The notes below the pieces were generated by a model, which saw nothing but the letters and a program-made list of their open reading frames with translations, did no database searches and was not told where the DNA came from. The translations under genes and the position numbers were made by a program. Positions 33,818-45,654 of a stretch of DNA of 64,000 bases are shown piece by piece. The stretch covers positions 7,991,903 to 8,055,902 of the forward strand of contig CM046332.1 in NCBI GenBank assembly GCA_025403435.1. Direction: 5' to 3'. How positions within the stretch are numbered: position 1 is the stretch's first letter; each line of letters begins with the position of its first letter. Source of the stretch: Artocarpus heterophyllus. Taxonomy: Eukaryota; Streptophyta; Magnoliopsida; Rosales; Moraceae.

Positions 33818-34260
33818 GTAAGCTCCCTCTCCCTCTCTCTCTCCTCTTCCCCCTCCCTCTCTCTCTCCTCTTCCCCCTCGCCCCATCCCTACACGCCCCC
33901 ACCCCACTCGTTGGGCCAGCCACCTAGCCCCCCCACCCCCCTCGCTCCCACCCCCCTAGCCCACCCACTTGCCCACCCCAGCCCCCCCACCCCCCTTAAG
34001 CCCCTGGCCCCCAGCCCCCCAGCCCACCCACCCCTCCAGCCCCCACATGCCCCTTAGCCCCACCCCCCCAGCCTACCCACCCGCCCCCACCCCACGTGCC
34101 CCCACCCCCTCGCCCCCATGTGCCCCCATCCCCCCCTAGCCCCCCCACGGCCCTCGCCCCCAGCCCCCAGCCTACCCACCCGCCGCCACCCCCTACCCCC
34201 CTCGCCCCTCGCCGCTTGCTCCTTAGCCTCTCGCCCCCACCCACGGCCCCCCCTCAGGCC
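33720..34260 (+). repeat. C-rich low-complexity tract
   Basis: Extreme strand asymmetry, almost all C with CT, CAC and AGC interruptions, so the minus strand is G-rich. It opens long Pro-rich and Gly-rich frames on both strands that I treat as artefacts. The same kind of tract recurs at 63471-63820. Confidence 0.85.
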
Positions 34261-34264
34261 TAAT

Positions 34265-34885
34265 CCCTCACATGTGTATTATGCGAAATTATGTATTTGA
34301 AATTGTAAATTTGTGAATATGTGTAATCTGTGAAATTATGATATTGAAGTTGTAAGTTTGTGAATATGTGTAATATGTGACATTATGTGAATATGTGTAA
34401 TTTGTGAAATTATATATGTAATTGAAACTGTGAATTTGTGAATACGTGCAATATGTGAAATTATATGAATATGTGAAATTGTGTAGTTGAAATTGTGAAA
34501 TTGTGAATTTGTCAAGATTTGATTACGTGAAATTATGTCAATATATGAAATTGGGAACTTGAAATTGTATACTTGTGAATATGTGAAGAAGAAAAGTATT
34601 TGTGCAATTTGTGGTGAATATGTCAACATGTGTAATATGTGAAATTATGTAATTGAAATTTTAAATTACGAATATTTGTAATATGTGAGGTTATGTAAAT
34701 ATGTGTAACATGTGAAATTATTTGAATATGTGCAATTTGTGAAATTATATATGTAATTGAAACTATAAATTTGTGAATATGTGTAATATGTGAATTTATA
34801 TGAATATGTGAAATTGTGTAAAAATGTACGAAGTGGAATATTTGAAGATGTGAATATGTGTAGTTTGTGATTTAATATTAGTATG
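34265..34885 (+). repeat. GTGAATATGTG minisatellite-like repeat
   Basis: Degenerate tandem units built from GTGAAATTATGTGAATATGTG with variable length, directly after the C-rich tract. The same pair, C-rich then this repeat, recurs from 63471 to the window end. Confidence 0.85.
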
Positions 34886-35499
34886 TATTGTTAGACATGT
34901 ATGCCCTAGGGAGTAAAAATGTAATAATTTTTTGGAGACATTTTTATCAATAAAGAATTTATTCATTATTTTATATACCAAATCTTTTCCTCTTTACGTT
35001 CATATTTGTTAAATGTATGTTAAGCAAACAATAGTCTGACACTGTCGGTGTAAACCTTAAGAATTGGGCATATGATGGACAGATTATGCAAAAGACACGA
35101 TTCTTAAGGTGATGGTCTAAAACATAAGATTCGCAATCAAGGGAATAAAGTTGGGCGCTTTATTCATGCAAAGATTGTTATGTTGTCTATATCCCTTTTG
35201 GGAGATGGTTTGTCTTGACCATCAGAGGTGGACTCCGTGAATAGAAACATTGGCATGTTGTCATAGGTGATGATGTGTTGGATCAAGACACAAAGTGAAT
35301 TGATTTAGATTAATAATTCTGTCTCGGTAAATCGATTCACTTTAGACAATCATTTGTGTTGTATCTTAATCCTGAGATGAATAGTGGGCCCGTTGTCTTG
35401 ACTTGTGTCTTTTGATGTACCAAAGGGTGACACCCATATCTTAATAGTGGTATGCATGCCGGTACGTTGGAGGCATGACTCTATGATGGCATAGACTTA

Positions 35500-35763
35500 T
35501 TATTTATAGATATGGAATCCATAGCTCCTCTTTAGGAGTAATGATATCCTCTTATATGCATTGTCCTGTAATTGAAAAACTGGAGTGCTCAACCATTTGG
35601 ATACATAGGTGTAACCGAATGGTATACTATCTTTGGATAGTAAGTTTTCTGATGGTGAGATAATGGACCGAAAGATAAAAATAACTAGGAATGTAAGATA
35701 AAACTTGTCCTTAAGCTGATTATGGACTATCATATGGGGATATGATACACTATGATATGTCAT
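35500..35763 (-). other. 87-codon antisense frame in solo LTR E
   Basis: Same frame as 19020-19283, with the same start (MTYHSVSYPH) and end (SYGFHIYK). It is open in this copy. Confidence 0.3.
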
Positions 35764-36322
35764 GGAGACTTAGCTATACGAGCTTCATAATTCTTTATAG
35801 TTCGAGAGTGCCGCTCCAAGCTTTTAGTGGAGTAGTGATAGAGTTGATAATTATGAAATATATATCTGGGATATTGGGTTTAATAATTATCGGGAGCTTG
35901 AATTATATAGGTCCATTTGGTTCCCTTTGCTAGCTCACAACATCCTGTAACGACATGGCGTGCTTTTCCAATAATTGGTGACTCATGTCGGATTTATCAG
36001 ATTGGTTAAAATTTGGAAGAATTAAATAATTTATATCTATTTATCGGTTGAATTAATTTTATGATGAAATTAATTCAAGATAAACTTGTTAAATTATTGG
36101 ATTAGGTAATTCTTGTCTGTTTATCAGTTGATTTAATTTTGGATAAATTAGATGAAGATAAACTTGTAGAATTATTGAGAATTCATTTATTTCTTAGAGA
36201 TTATCTAGATAAAGTTATTTTGATAAGATAACTTCTCTATTGGGTTATTTGAGTTAAAACTGAGACTTTATCCTATAGAATTTTGGGTGGAAAATAAAAG
36301 ATTCACAGATATTTTTTATTCG

Positions 36323-36404
36323 ACAGTTTGGCCTACCGATGGACATGTTCGGCCGGCCGATGGGACCTGTTCGGCCTACCGATCAGGTGGTTCGGCCTGC
36401 CGAT
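36323..36404 (-). repeat. GGCAGGCCGA dyad cluster in solo LTR E
   Basis: Four units (TTTGGCCTACCGATG, TTCGGCCGGCCGATG, TTCGGCCTACCGATC, TTCGGCCTGCCGATC). One unit has a CG centre, which makes it a perfect palindrome core. Confidence 0.8.
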
Positions 36405-36961
36405 CAACGAAGGATAAGATCACGCATTTTCACGCGGATCTTATCATATATTTATCCAAATTTGATTCTGATCCAAGTTTTGAGACTTAATCTGATAAGG
36501 ACTGACCCTAGGACCAACCTCTATAAATAGGGAGTGATTCTCATAAGTTACTAAGATCAATTGAAAGATTAAGAGTAATACTCTACTAAGTGAGACTCTA
36601 AAAATCTCCCTGAGAGCTTTTGTTCACAAATCATGATCACTTGCTTTGGGTTCTCTCGATTGGTTTGAAGAAGAGTTACCGGTGGAAGAGCTGTACATGT
36701 GAGCCCACACCCACTCCAATCGTGGATAGAGAATAGCAAAGAAGATTAGTTGGTTGAGGCTCTTCTGGAACGTTATTTCTCTTCACAGATTACGGAGGTT
36801 CTTCGACACACAAAGGTTAGTAAGATCTGGTTAATTTATACATATAGCATGTCAAACTTGTGTTTTAGAAATTACTCTAATATAAATTTTTGTTTAAATT
36901 CCCCGGTGCTCTCTGATTCCAACATGTATGTGTTAGTTTTTGAATACTTCGCATAGGTACA

Positions 36962-39609
36962 ATGTCTCGCGACATCGATAGTGACCAATTAGGGACGAGT
37001 ACGAAGACTACACTCTATCTTCATCACAATATTGCAACAGAAAGCAACACAGTAAGCCATGAAGGTGAACTAAAATTTGATCTGAAAGTAGACTTTGAGC
37101 AAAGGGCTACATTAATGAAAAAAATTCATCGAATAAGAAAGAATAGTTTAAGAATTGAAGTAACTTTTGATTCAAAAGGCCAACCGGAAGGCGCACTCGG
37201 CCATGAATTATGTAGTTGGATTAGAGTCCTCAGCGAGAGCATGTTCTAATATGGACAAAAGATTGGAGGTCGAAGGATTTAGATAAAGCAAAAGATGTGA
37301 TTTGGAGAGAGATATACGAAGCTTTCACAGTCGAGGATTGGTATAGGAAAAGGGCTTTGAAGGTTTGTGGTCAATTAACAAAGGGGTTTAGATCTGACCT
37401 CTACGTTACCATCGTATAACCATACCTTTCCATTCCGGAGGAGGATGAAAATGTATATAAACGGCCTCCTACGGTAGTACACTACTACCCCTTCGTAAAT
37501 GATGACGATTGGGAAGCTTTTGTGAGGTTTCGACGTTCCATCGAATTCCAACTGCTATCATCAAATGCAAGAAAAATAAGAGCAAAAAATGAATACTGCT
37601 CTATGGTTGGCCGAGTCGGATATAGAGAGCTCAAGCAATCCTTGTACGTTAATATTTTACATATATTACATATATCAGTTATTCTATCATTACTATGTTA
37701 CTAACATAGCATAACACAGTTTGCAAAGATGAGCGTGCTACCAACACGGGAGGAGTTGTGGGTAAAATCACGTCAAAGTCCTGATGGCCAGTTTAAAAAT
37801 CAAAAAGTAGTAAAAATTGAAAACTTGATTGTAAGTTTATTGAATACAAACAATTAATTTGTAATTTAATACCAGATGAAGGATTGCTTGAATAACATGG
37901 TTGTGTTGTTGTTTTATAGGATGAATACACAATGCAACAAAGTCAAGCGAGCTTCCAATCGGTTGGTAATGATGACATTTTGACGAGGGCACTAGGGAAA
38001 CCATAACATTCAGGATGTGTTTGCGGTCAATCAAAGTATGTGAAGCAGTCTCAATACTTCGACCTCCAATTAGGTACTTCAAAATTGAATTCACAAATGT
38101 CGAAGATGTAGATGGAGATTGCAGAACTGTAGGGTCTTATGACCAAGCTCATTTTCCAGTGACGTGCCAAGTCGACGGATGATAGCATCTCACAACGCAA
38201 TAGCTTCAAAGCTAGTTGTAACCCTCCCAATAATGTAGCAGAAGCTCCAGAAGTCCAATTGTCACCTCCTCATCAAGAGCCTGAGCATTGTAGGCTCTTC
38301 ATTGAGGATAGAGTTAATGGTGGGTCTACACTTGTTGCACTTGGGAAGGTGTGGATGGAGAGTCTTCCAACCGATACAGTTCACGGACGACTATTAGGGG
38401 AAGAGAATGTGCGCGTTAGCATCACTACCATCAAAGTTAGAATAGTTGAATTGCCTGTTCCAATACTTGAAGCAACAACTATGGGTGAAGTAGCCGGAAG
38501 CTTCGTCGCATGGTCAAAGAGGTTAGTTGAAGTCATCACATTGATGAAGACGAGTCGAGCGCCTAGCCATGTTCCACAAGATCTAAGTGGAAAGAAACGC
38601 TAAAAAAAGAAAAGCTCTACAAAAGCAAAAGAATCACAACTTGAGGTAGAACAAGAACAAGAACAAACCGTTGCTAATGACCAACTGCCTGCATTTAACT
38701 TCGCTTCAGTACCTCCAGAATTTATGCAGTTGGCTCTATATGCACATTCTTTCATGTGCCATGGGTCGACGATTCAGTGCCCGATACCAGTAAATGTCAT
38801 TGGCAATGAATTGCCTATCTATGTTGGGTATGGAGACATTTACTACTTCATCAACTTTGATAAAATTGGGCCAAACTGTATCCTGGTATACCTCAAGTAA
38901 TAACTCCATCCTCATTTCATATTTTTAAAATATAGGTAGAGTTGTAAGGTGCTTTAAAATAATTGATTGTATTGTTTTCTATTGTAGTTTTTTGGCCGAA
39001 TATTGTGAACTTCAATGCATGGCACAAAATTTTGGTTTCATATCTCTGGCCATTGTTTCAAGTGCTGTAAGAGACCTATAGAGTGATCATAGAGAGCGTG
39101 CCACATCACTCCTCCACCTATTAGCTCAAGCACCGAGGGGGAAATTATTCTTCCTGCCATACAATGTTGGAGAACATTGGATGTTGGGACTTATTTCGCC
39201 ATGGGAGGACCAAATATATTGGTTTGACACACCACGTGAGGATTTCGTATCAATCACGAGATTGTAAGTATTAATGTTCTCTTATAAAATTAACTATTTT
39301 CAGTCCCACATAATTGTATCGTTTATTAATTCATTTAAACATGGGACATTGTTAGGGCGCTTAACGATTGGAAGCTGCAAGTGGGAAGCAATGTCACAAA
39401 CCCACCAAACGGAACGCTATATTCCAAACGTAAGTATCCAAGACAACAAGGAAACATAGAATGTGGTTTTTTTATTCTACGTTTCAAGTGGGATATAATT
39501 ACAAGTGGTATACAAGCCTTAGGAAAAAAAGATTTTTATATGCATATGGATATACATGAAGTTAGATTTGAACGGGTACAATTTGTAAATAGGTATGTGC
39601 TCTCTAGAT
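36962..39609 (+). pseudogene. CACTA second gene: Transposase_24-like region plus Ulp1-type cysteine protease
   Basis: The ATG at 36962 (MSRDIDSDQLG) follows a splice-acceptor-like CATAG. The N-terminal half resembles the plant Ptta/En/Spm (Transposase_24) family: ARKIRAKNEYCSMVGRVGYREL near 37570-37640, DILTRALGKP near 37975, VHGRLLGEENVRVS near 38380 and GEVAGSFVAW near 38490. The C-terminal part resembles a C48 (Ulp1/SENP) protease, with His in GEHWMLGLI (39170), Asp in IYWFDTP (39220), and Gln and Cys in RQQGNIECGFFILRF (39440). Introns are predicted at about 37644-37721, 37830-37920, 38897-38987 and 39264-39355. Stops near 37247, 38007, 38109 and 38601 kill it. Confidence 0.75.
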
Positions 39610-39804
39610 AGATAGATAGAGATAGTAGATAAACAATTGCTCAAAATAGCTCAAATGTAAATGATCTTGTAAATACCTTGTAATTTCAGTATACACCAAT
39701 TTTTGTATGCAATTAGAGCCTTGCTGTAATAGATAACACATGGGATTGGCCATCCCCTAGGAAATAAAAAGTTTTTGGTGATTTTTTTTTTGAAAATACC
39801 AATT

Positions 39805-40286
39805 TTCCACGATAGTTTTTTGAAAAACCATGGTCCAACCTTCAACGTTCCATGACGGTTTTCTGAAAAACCATCAAGGAATCTTTCGGTTCCACAACGG
39901 TTTTTAGAAAACCGTCGTGGAACCTTGAGGGCTCCATGACAGTTTTTCAAAAAACCATCGTCGAACATTGAAGGTTCCACTACGGTTTTTCAAAAAACCA
40001 TCGTGGAATCCTATTTTTCTACGATGGTTTTCCAAAAAATCATCGTGGAAAATAACTCTTTTCTACCCCTTTTCGTGCCAATTCTTCTATTAGACGACAG
40101 TAAAAAAACCGTCGTGAAAACTCCATGTTGTACCATGACTGAAGTTTTTACGAAATCTTTTTAACCGTCGTGAAATTTTTCCACGACGGTTTATTTTACA
40201 GTCGTGAAAACTCCATGTTGTACCATGACTGAAGTTTTCACGAGAGTTTTTTAACCATCGTGAAATTTTTCCACAACGGTTTATCC
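39805..40286. repeat. CACTA right subterminal repeats
   Basis: About ten inverted pairs of CCACGACGGTTTT and AAAACCGTCGTGGAA. The last ones before the terminus are longer units with CTCCATGTTGTACCATGACT spacers repeated twice (near 40120 and 40210). Confidence 0.82.
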
Positions 40287-40302
40287 ACAGTTTGTAGTAG
40301 TG

Positions 40303-40565
40303 AAAACACAAAAACCAAATGAAGTAGTTTCCAAATTTTTTACTCCAAGACAACTAGAGTAAATAATTTTTCAATTCACTTGCCGCAAATCAATTAAAGT
40401 CAGGCCAAAAGTTGACTCCAGTAACGAGAAACGAAATAAGTACAAATTAACTTTCAATCAAAAACTTAAACTTTCCAAAACAATTTCCAATAATAAATTA
40501 GGCAAAATCAAATCTCAATCAAATCATGTAATTAACAAAATAATGCCAGTCAGAAAATCCTAACA
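40303..40565 (-). repeat. Copia-3 5' LTR, right fragment
   Basis: It resumes the LTR after the CACTA end and matches 26010-26257. It ends (minus-strand start) TGTTAGGATTTT at 40565. Confidence 0.72.
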
Positions 40566-40570
40566 GAATG

Positions 40571-42160
40571 CAAAATCGATGACTGTATGGTCATGGTCAT
40601 CCCAGCAAGTCGGTTGTAGCTCATTTGCTCTGTGTCTTCTCATTTGAGATATGAGACAAAGGTGCAACTTTTGAAACTATTCATTTTTTTTTTGAAATGA
40701 GAGAAAACAATTAGTGTGAAGAGAAAGTACAACATTTAGACTAAGTTCCCACCTCTTAGAAAGCCTATCTTCTATATTATAAAGCTTTCCACTCTTCATT
40801 TCTATGGGAAGATAATTTTGGGTGAAGTCTATATGTTGTGATCAGCGGATAAATTTGCAACATATAGATGGTACAGTTAATGGCTTTTTTTTTTTTAAGA
40901 GAGATTGAAGATTCGATGCTTCAATCTCCACTTTAGTGAACCTGTCAAGTCAATGGACTATGCAACATTAGACTCGTGGTGGTAGAGGTACCAATCCTTT
41001 GAGTAGTTAATTGGGTAAGATTTGAGTTTAGAATCACTTGCGGATGTCCTCAACATAAGAAGGAAAGCGCAAATTTGATATCGATATGTTGTGATCAGCG
41101 GACAAGTTTGTCTTGGTTCATTTTTTTTCTCTCCGATGTCTCATCTCCTCAAACTGCAATATACTCTTTTTTACAACCGATATGCAAGTAACAAACTACT
41201 ACACTTAGGGGTGCTCCTAAAATCTGACAATCAGCTTAATCTAATCCAATGCAGTAGATTGGATTGAATTATGAATTGAGTATTTTCTAATCCATATAAT
41301 CCGTAGAATTCGAACTATATGCATATTGTACAAATTATATGTATATATAATATAAATAATTTTGATAAATAGTTAATTACATAACTATACCTCTTAGGTT
41401 TCGTTATTTCTCAATTTGGCTCTCTAGTTTTAAGAACTATAAAGTATGAATTTGTAAAACTGATTCCAATTTTATCTCTTACAAACTTTTTAGACAAAAA
41501 AATATGGAGACAAGATCACGATACCCTTAACTAGAACAAATTTATTTATGAAATATATTTTTCTTTTTGAAAAAAATTGAAAGAATATTATAAAATATAA
41601 AAATTCATAAAACTTAAGACTTTTTTTTTCGAAATTTGATGCATAAGGATGAAATTAAAATAAGTATTAAAATTTAAAGGATATCTTTATAGTTTCTAAA
41701 AACCGATGGACAAATTGAAAAATAGTTAAAACTAAAAAATATAATTATGTCATTAAGCCCTTCAATAAATATATAAACCATACTTTTATGGTACGTACTG
41801 TGTCCAAACTTTATATGCTTAAAAAAAGAAGCTTATGTAAGTTATTTATAATCTATTATGACAAAATGCGCAAAAACGTGTCGAAAGCGTGGAATATACA
41901 TGACAAAAAATTTCAAATAACTTTCACATATCAATTCATTACATTAAATGCACAACAATGATGGTGATACAAGTGAAATTCCACTTACTTTACTCAACGT
42001 GACTGTCAATAAAGCTCTCGTGGGGTTTGGTACTTTACACCTATGAAAGATTGAAAATTTCTACTTGATTACCACCAATCTGACAATAACTAATAATCAA
42101 ATATTAAGGACCTCATTTTCTTATTTTAAATATTTATTTTAGGTAATGTTAATGAAAATA
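40571..42160. other. Unassigned AT-rich sequence
   Basis: No gene or element motif recognised. A direct repeat of about 20 bases (ATGTTGTGATCAGCGGA) occurs near 40835 and 41087. Confidence 0.4.
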
Positions 42161-42420
42161 GGTTTTTGCAAATCTCAAACACTTCAAATGGCATCAAAAA
42201 GGGCTTTAGGGGCCCAAAAACCCCTGACATGGCCAAATGGCCTAGTTTGGCTGAAGCAACCATGCCCATGCATGTGAGTTGCCCACATAGTCTGCACACA
42301 AACCTTATGTGCAGGCCCTATGTACAGGCTGCTAGCCTAGCACTGCCAACCAGGCCAAAGGGACCATTTCAACCTTCTTTTGGGCCCATTTGGGTCTGAA
42401 ATGTTCCATACTTTATACAA
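42161..42420. other. GC-richer segment of unknown nature
   Basis: A 77-codon frame (42166-42399, +) is present but matches nothing I recognise. The segment has short internal echoes (TGTGCAGGCCCTATGTACAGGC). It could be part of a decayed LTR. Confidence 0.25.
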
Positions 42421-45400
42421 AAAATTTTACCTTGACCCGGTTTGGTTTTCTCACGATTTGGCACCCAAAACTTGATAAACCACTAAGGAAATTTTCTCTT
42501 TATACCAAAACATGAATGGAAAATGATGTTTTTGAGCATGGAGAGTCAGACTTAGGTTTTTTAGGTCTAAAAAAGGCACCTACTTGCTTATAAGCTTTTT
42601 AAACAACAAAGAACACACCTTAAATTACCTAACCATGAAGTGGCTTCACCTTGGCTAGCTAAGTGTCCTTATTTCAACTTACTGACCTCCTTAATAGATG
42701 TTAAACATTCATATAGAAACTCAAATATTAATTAGGTCGTGGCTAATCATTTTGCCTACCAACTTTGGTACATACGCTTACACCAAAATTTTGGTACACT
42801 ACAAACTCCATCTTTGAGTTATTAACCATTGGTTATCAAAACTTTATCTATTCCTCTAGAACTCTTCTATAAATTATCAGACATAAAATAATAAATTCTC
42901 AAGCCACTTACGGCCTGACAAATACCCTAATCATGACTAAAAAATTTGAACATTGAAAATTTTGTAATTGAGAGTTTTCTAGAGCATTCTAACAAAAAAA
43001 AGGCTCACATAAAACGCATGTCCTCTACTCATTATTGTTTTCATAGCTATACATTGTCATCATAACAGATCTCACATCATTAATGGATCTTTTTTGTTAA
43101 CAAATTTATACTAAAACTCTTCATTTAGGTCAAAAGTGACCATTTTCTCCCAATCTTGTACCTTATAGGTATAATTGAGCTCCTTTATCGATTAAATCCA
43201 TTGTAATTCTTGAAGATCATTAATACAACTTCCTTTCCATCATAACAATTACCGCATCCGCTTTCGAGAAACTTGTCATATTGCAATACATTATACATAA
43301 TACATTATTTAATGCACACTATCAATATGATGCTAAAGTAAAAGTGCCTGTGCGATACTAGTTTATAGCATAAATGCTTATTCAATGGCAGAATTATATT
43401 TTAAAACCAACAGTGAAATTTTAAAGCTCGAAAAATTGTACAAGTTTACAATTCATGAAATTTTTACATCTAAGATACAAGTTTTCACAAATATTTAGGC
43501 TAAGTTACTAAAAGAACATATTTAATTAATTACATAATTCATTCATTAATTAATTATCAAGACAATCACAATAATTTAAAGGCAATTAAGGTATTTAAAC
43601 AAAAATTCTAAGCCATAAGGATTTAATTTAATTTATCCTTTCAACTATCAAAAGGCAAGTTAGTCCTATAATAAAAGTTTGTCCTTTTAGGAAGGAATTT
43701 GATTTCCTGTTTGCAACATGCTAAATTATTTACTGTGAAATAAGTTAAACTAACACTCTCATTGAGTGGTTTTATACAAAACGTAAGTGTAAGTGCATTG
43801 GAACACAGTAAGATAGAACATTTTATATTATGGAAACCAAGTAACTAGAGATCTTGTCTACAACATGAAACTATTGTACCTATATGGCCATTACTTAACT
43901 ACGTAATCTTAATACTTAAACATATTTAACATAAGGTACTTAGATTTACAGAATAATTTTTTTAAACATAATTTTTTTATGGTTGAATTTAAAGCATAAT
44001 AACAATTTCTTGAAACTTATTCTTTTAAAACTAGTGTATCAATAACAGATTAAACACTTATTCTTTTCAGATTAGAATAGTAATTTTTTAAAAATTACTC
44101 TTTTAATATCCTTCTTAATTTCAAATAAAACTTTTAAAAACATTTCTAAAATTAAATATCATTATACTTTTTTACTAGAAAATTTATCTACATTTGTTGC
44201 ATTTTTTATGCAACATTTACATGCATATATTTATATAATTTAAAGTCTTAAACACTTTTTTAAAATAAGGTTGAATGACTACAACCTTGATCACTATAAC
44301 ATACTTGTGTAGTACTACTTAGTTATTCATACATACATATTTTGTAAAAGAAATCATATTGTACAAAATACTATTTGTGTGAGTGGTATCCATTCCCATT
44401 TTCACCATTTGTCCATTGCTAATCACTACCCATCAATTGTTGTTGGCAAGTTCCTTATCTACAGCATGAACATATTTAAATAAGCTTTTGCTCAGCAAGT
44501 AGAAAGTTAAACTCGCAAAAAAAAATTTTTTAATCATTTAATAAGATATGCACGAACATTTTGTGCTTGCTTATCCACTTTTTTTATCCTTAATTACTTA
44601 AGTCTTACCTTATCTTATAGATTGGGTCTAGGTGGCGGTACCAACTGTGCGATATCCTCTACAAGTTAGGGTTTACAAGGTTCTAATGACACCAAGATCT
44701 TATATTGTACTAAACTAATAGAAGTCTCTCTTAGGATGAGAGGTTGGCATGACACCATTAACTTATCTTATTTGTTTCACATATGTTTATTGTGTTTACG
44801 CAGTATGACAAGTTACTACATAACATCTATACAATACATTATAAACATACTTAAGTGAAAGTGAGTATATAGTATATTTTATTACAACATATGTTACATG
44901 TCATTGATGACATAATAAGGTATAAACACAACATGTCTTAACTAAGTAAGTATGACCTAACAAAATACGATAGGTCATAACACTGAACATGCATTTCATA
45001 ATTTTAGAAATATTGTAAAATTATTTTATTTTGAAAACTATTAATACTATAGGTGAGATTCCTACTTACCTGTTTTCTTGAAATAGGTTTCTCTATCTTT
45101 CCAACCTTTTGTATCCTTTATCGGAACAAATTTTGCATAGAAACACCTATTATGTGTGTAAGAATAATTTATGTTATCCTATTTTAATTTTAGCATAATT
45201 GTAAACATTATGATCATGTCATTAGATCATATATTCCTTTATCTTATCCTATTACATGGATTCATTAACTAAATTCTCATTCTTTTAGATTTCCTTAATT
45301 TCCTTTATTAATTCATATGAAGATTGATAATTAATTAATTTAAATAATTAATTATTTTATCATTAACTAAGTCTATATAGCTTCAATTAATTAATTTAAC

Positions 45401-45654
45401 AATTACATAACTTTGTGATTTATGAAATAAATTCTTAACAACTACTTTCTTAATTCATTTATTGAGCACATAATTGGCTCAAAAACCATTAAACCCAAAA
45501 AAGTTCCTAAGATGTTGTATACATCGTATCGTTAAATTTTTTTGACTCAAGTAGACTCTTGGAATTATATTGGTGTTGGGCCCGTATATAATTTTGTAAT
45601 ACTAAGGGTTTAGCAGTTTTGGGTTTTTCATAGTACTGTTAAAGTTTATGGAAC
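42421..45654 (-). repeat. Probable decayed Gypsy-2 3' LTR (boundaries unknown)
   Basis: Parts align with landmarks of the Gypsy-1 LTR: TTATCTACAGCATG and CTCAGCAAGTA near 44457-44500 (compare 3926-3960), and AGGTGAGATTCCTACTTACC near 45052 (compare 4400-4418). It lies where a minus-strand Gypsy-2 would have its 3' LTR. I could not find either end, and the left part may be something else. Confidence 0.4.

Larger units (their letters stand above)
34889..36924 (+). repeat. Copia-1 solo LTR (copy E) inside the CACTA element
   Basis: A complete 2036-bp LTR from TGTTAGACATG to TTCCAACA is flanked by perfect TGTAT duplications (34884-34888, 36925-36929). No internal sequence is present, so it is a solo LTR formed by LTR-LTR recombination. 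It contains a dyad cluster at 36323-36404 and a TATAAATA box near 36521. Confidence 0.92.
29873..40302 (+). mobile_element. CACTA (En/Spm) DNA transposon with TNP2 and Transposase_24/Ulp1 genes
   Basis: The right end reads CACTACTACAAACTGTGG on the minus strand, stopping at 40302, which is the diagnostic CACTA terminus. The left end is degenerate (about 29873, TTTAACAAGCG). Subterminal arrays of the dyad CCACGACGGTTTT lie at both ends (29887-30140 and 39805-40286), with a third array at 33246-33622. Two decayed + strand genes lie between them. A 2036-bp Copia-1 solo LTR was added later. Both genes have stops, so it cannot move by itself. Confidence 0.85.
25328..40565 (-). mobile_element. Copia-3, gag-only element split by a CACTA transposon
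   Basis: The two LTRs match each other: 25328-26257 (3' LTR), and 29197 to about 29872 plus 40303-40565 (5' LTR, split). The flanks GAATA (25323-25327) and GAATG (40566-40570) differ at one base and are probably the duplication. Only gag is recognisable between the LTRs; protease, integrase and RT are gone. The CACTA element in the 5' LTR accounts for most of the span. Confidence 0.78.

Noticed and set aside
33644..34244. Long Pro-rich (+) and Gly-rich (-) open frames
   Set aside because: They arise on both strands from the C-rich low-complexity tract, and the tract sits in a predicted intron. No domain or codon structure supports coding.
42166..42399. 77-codon frame as a host gene
   Set aside because: No homology that I recognise, no neighbouring exons, and no start or splice context. 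Kept only as an unassigned segment.
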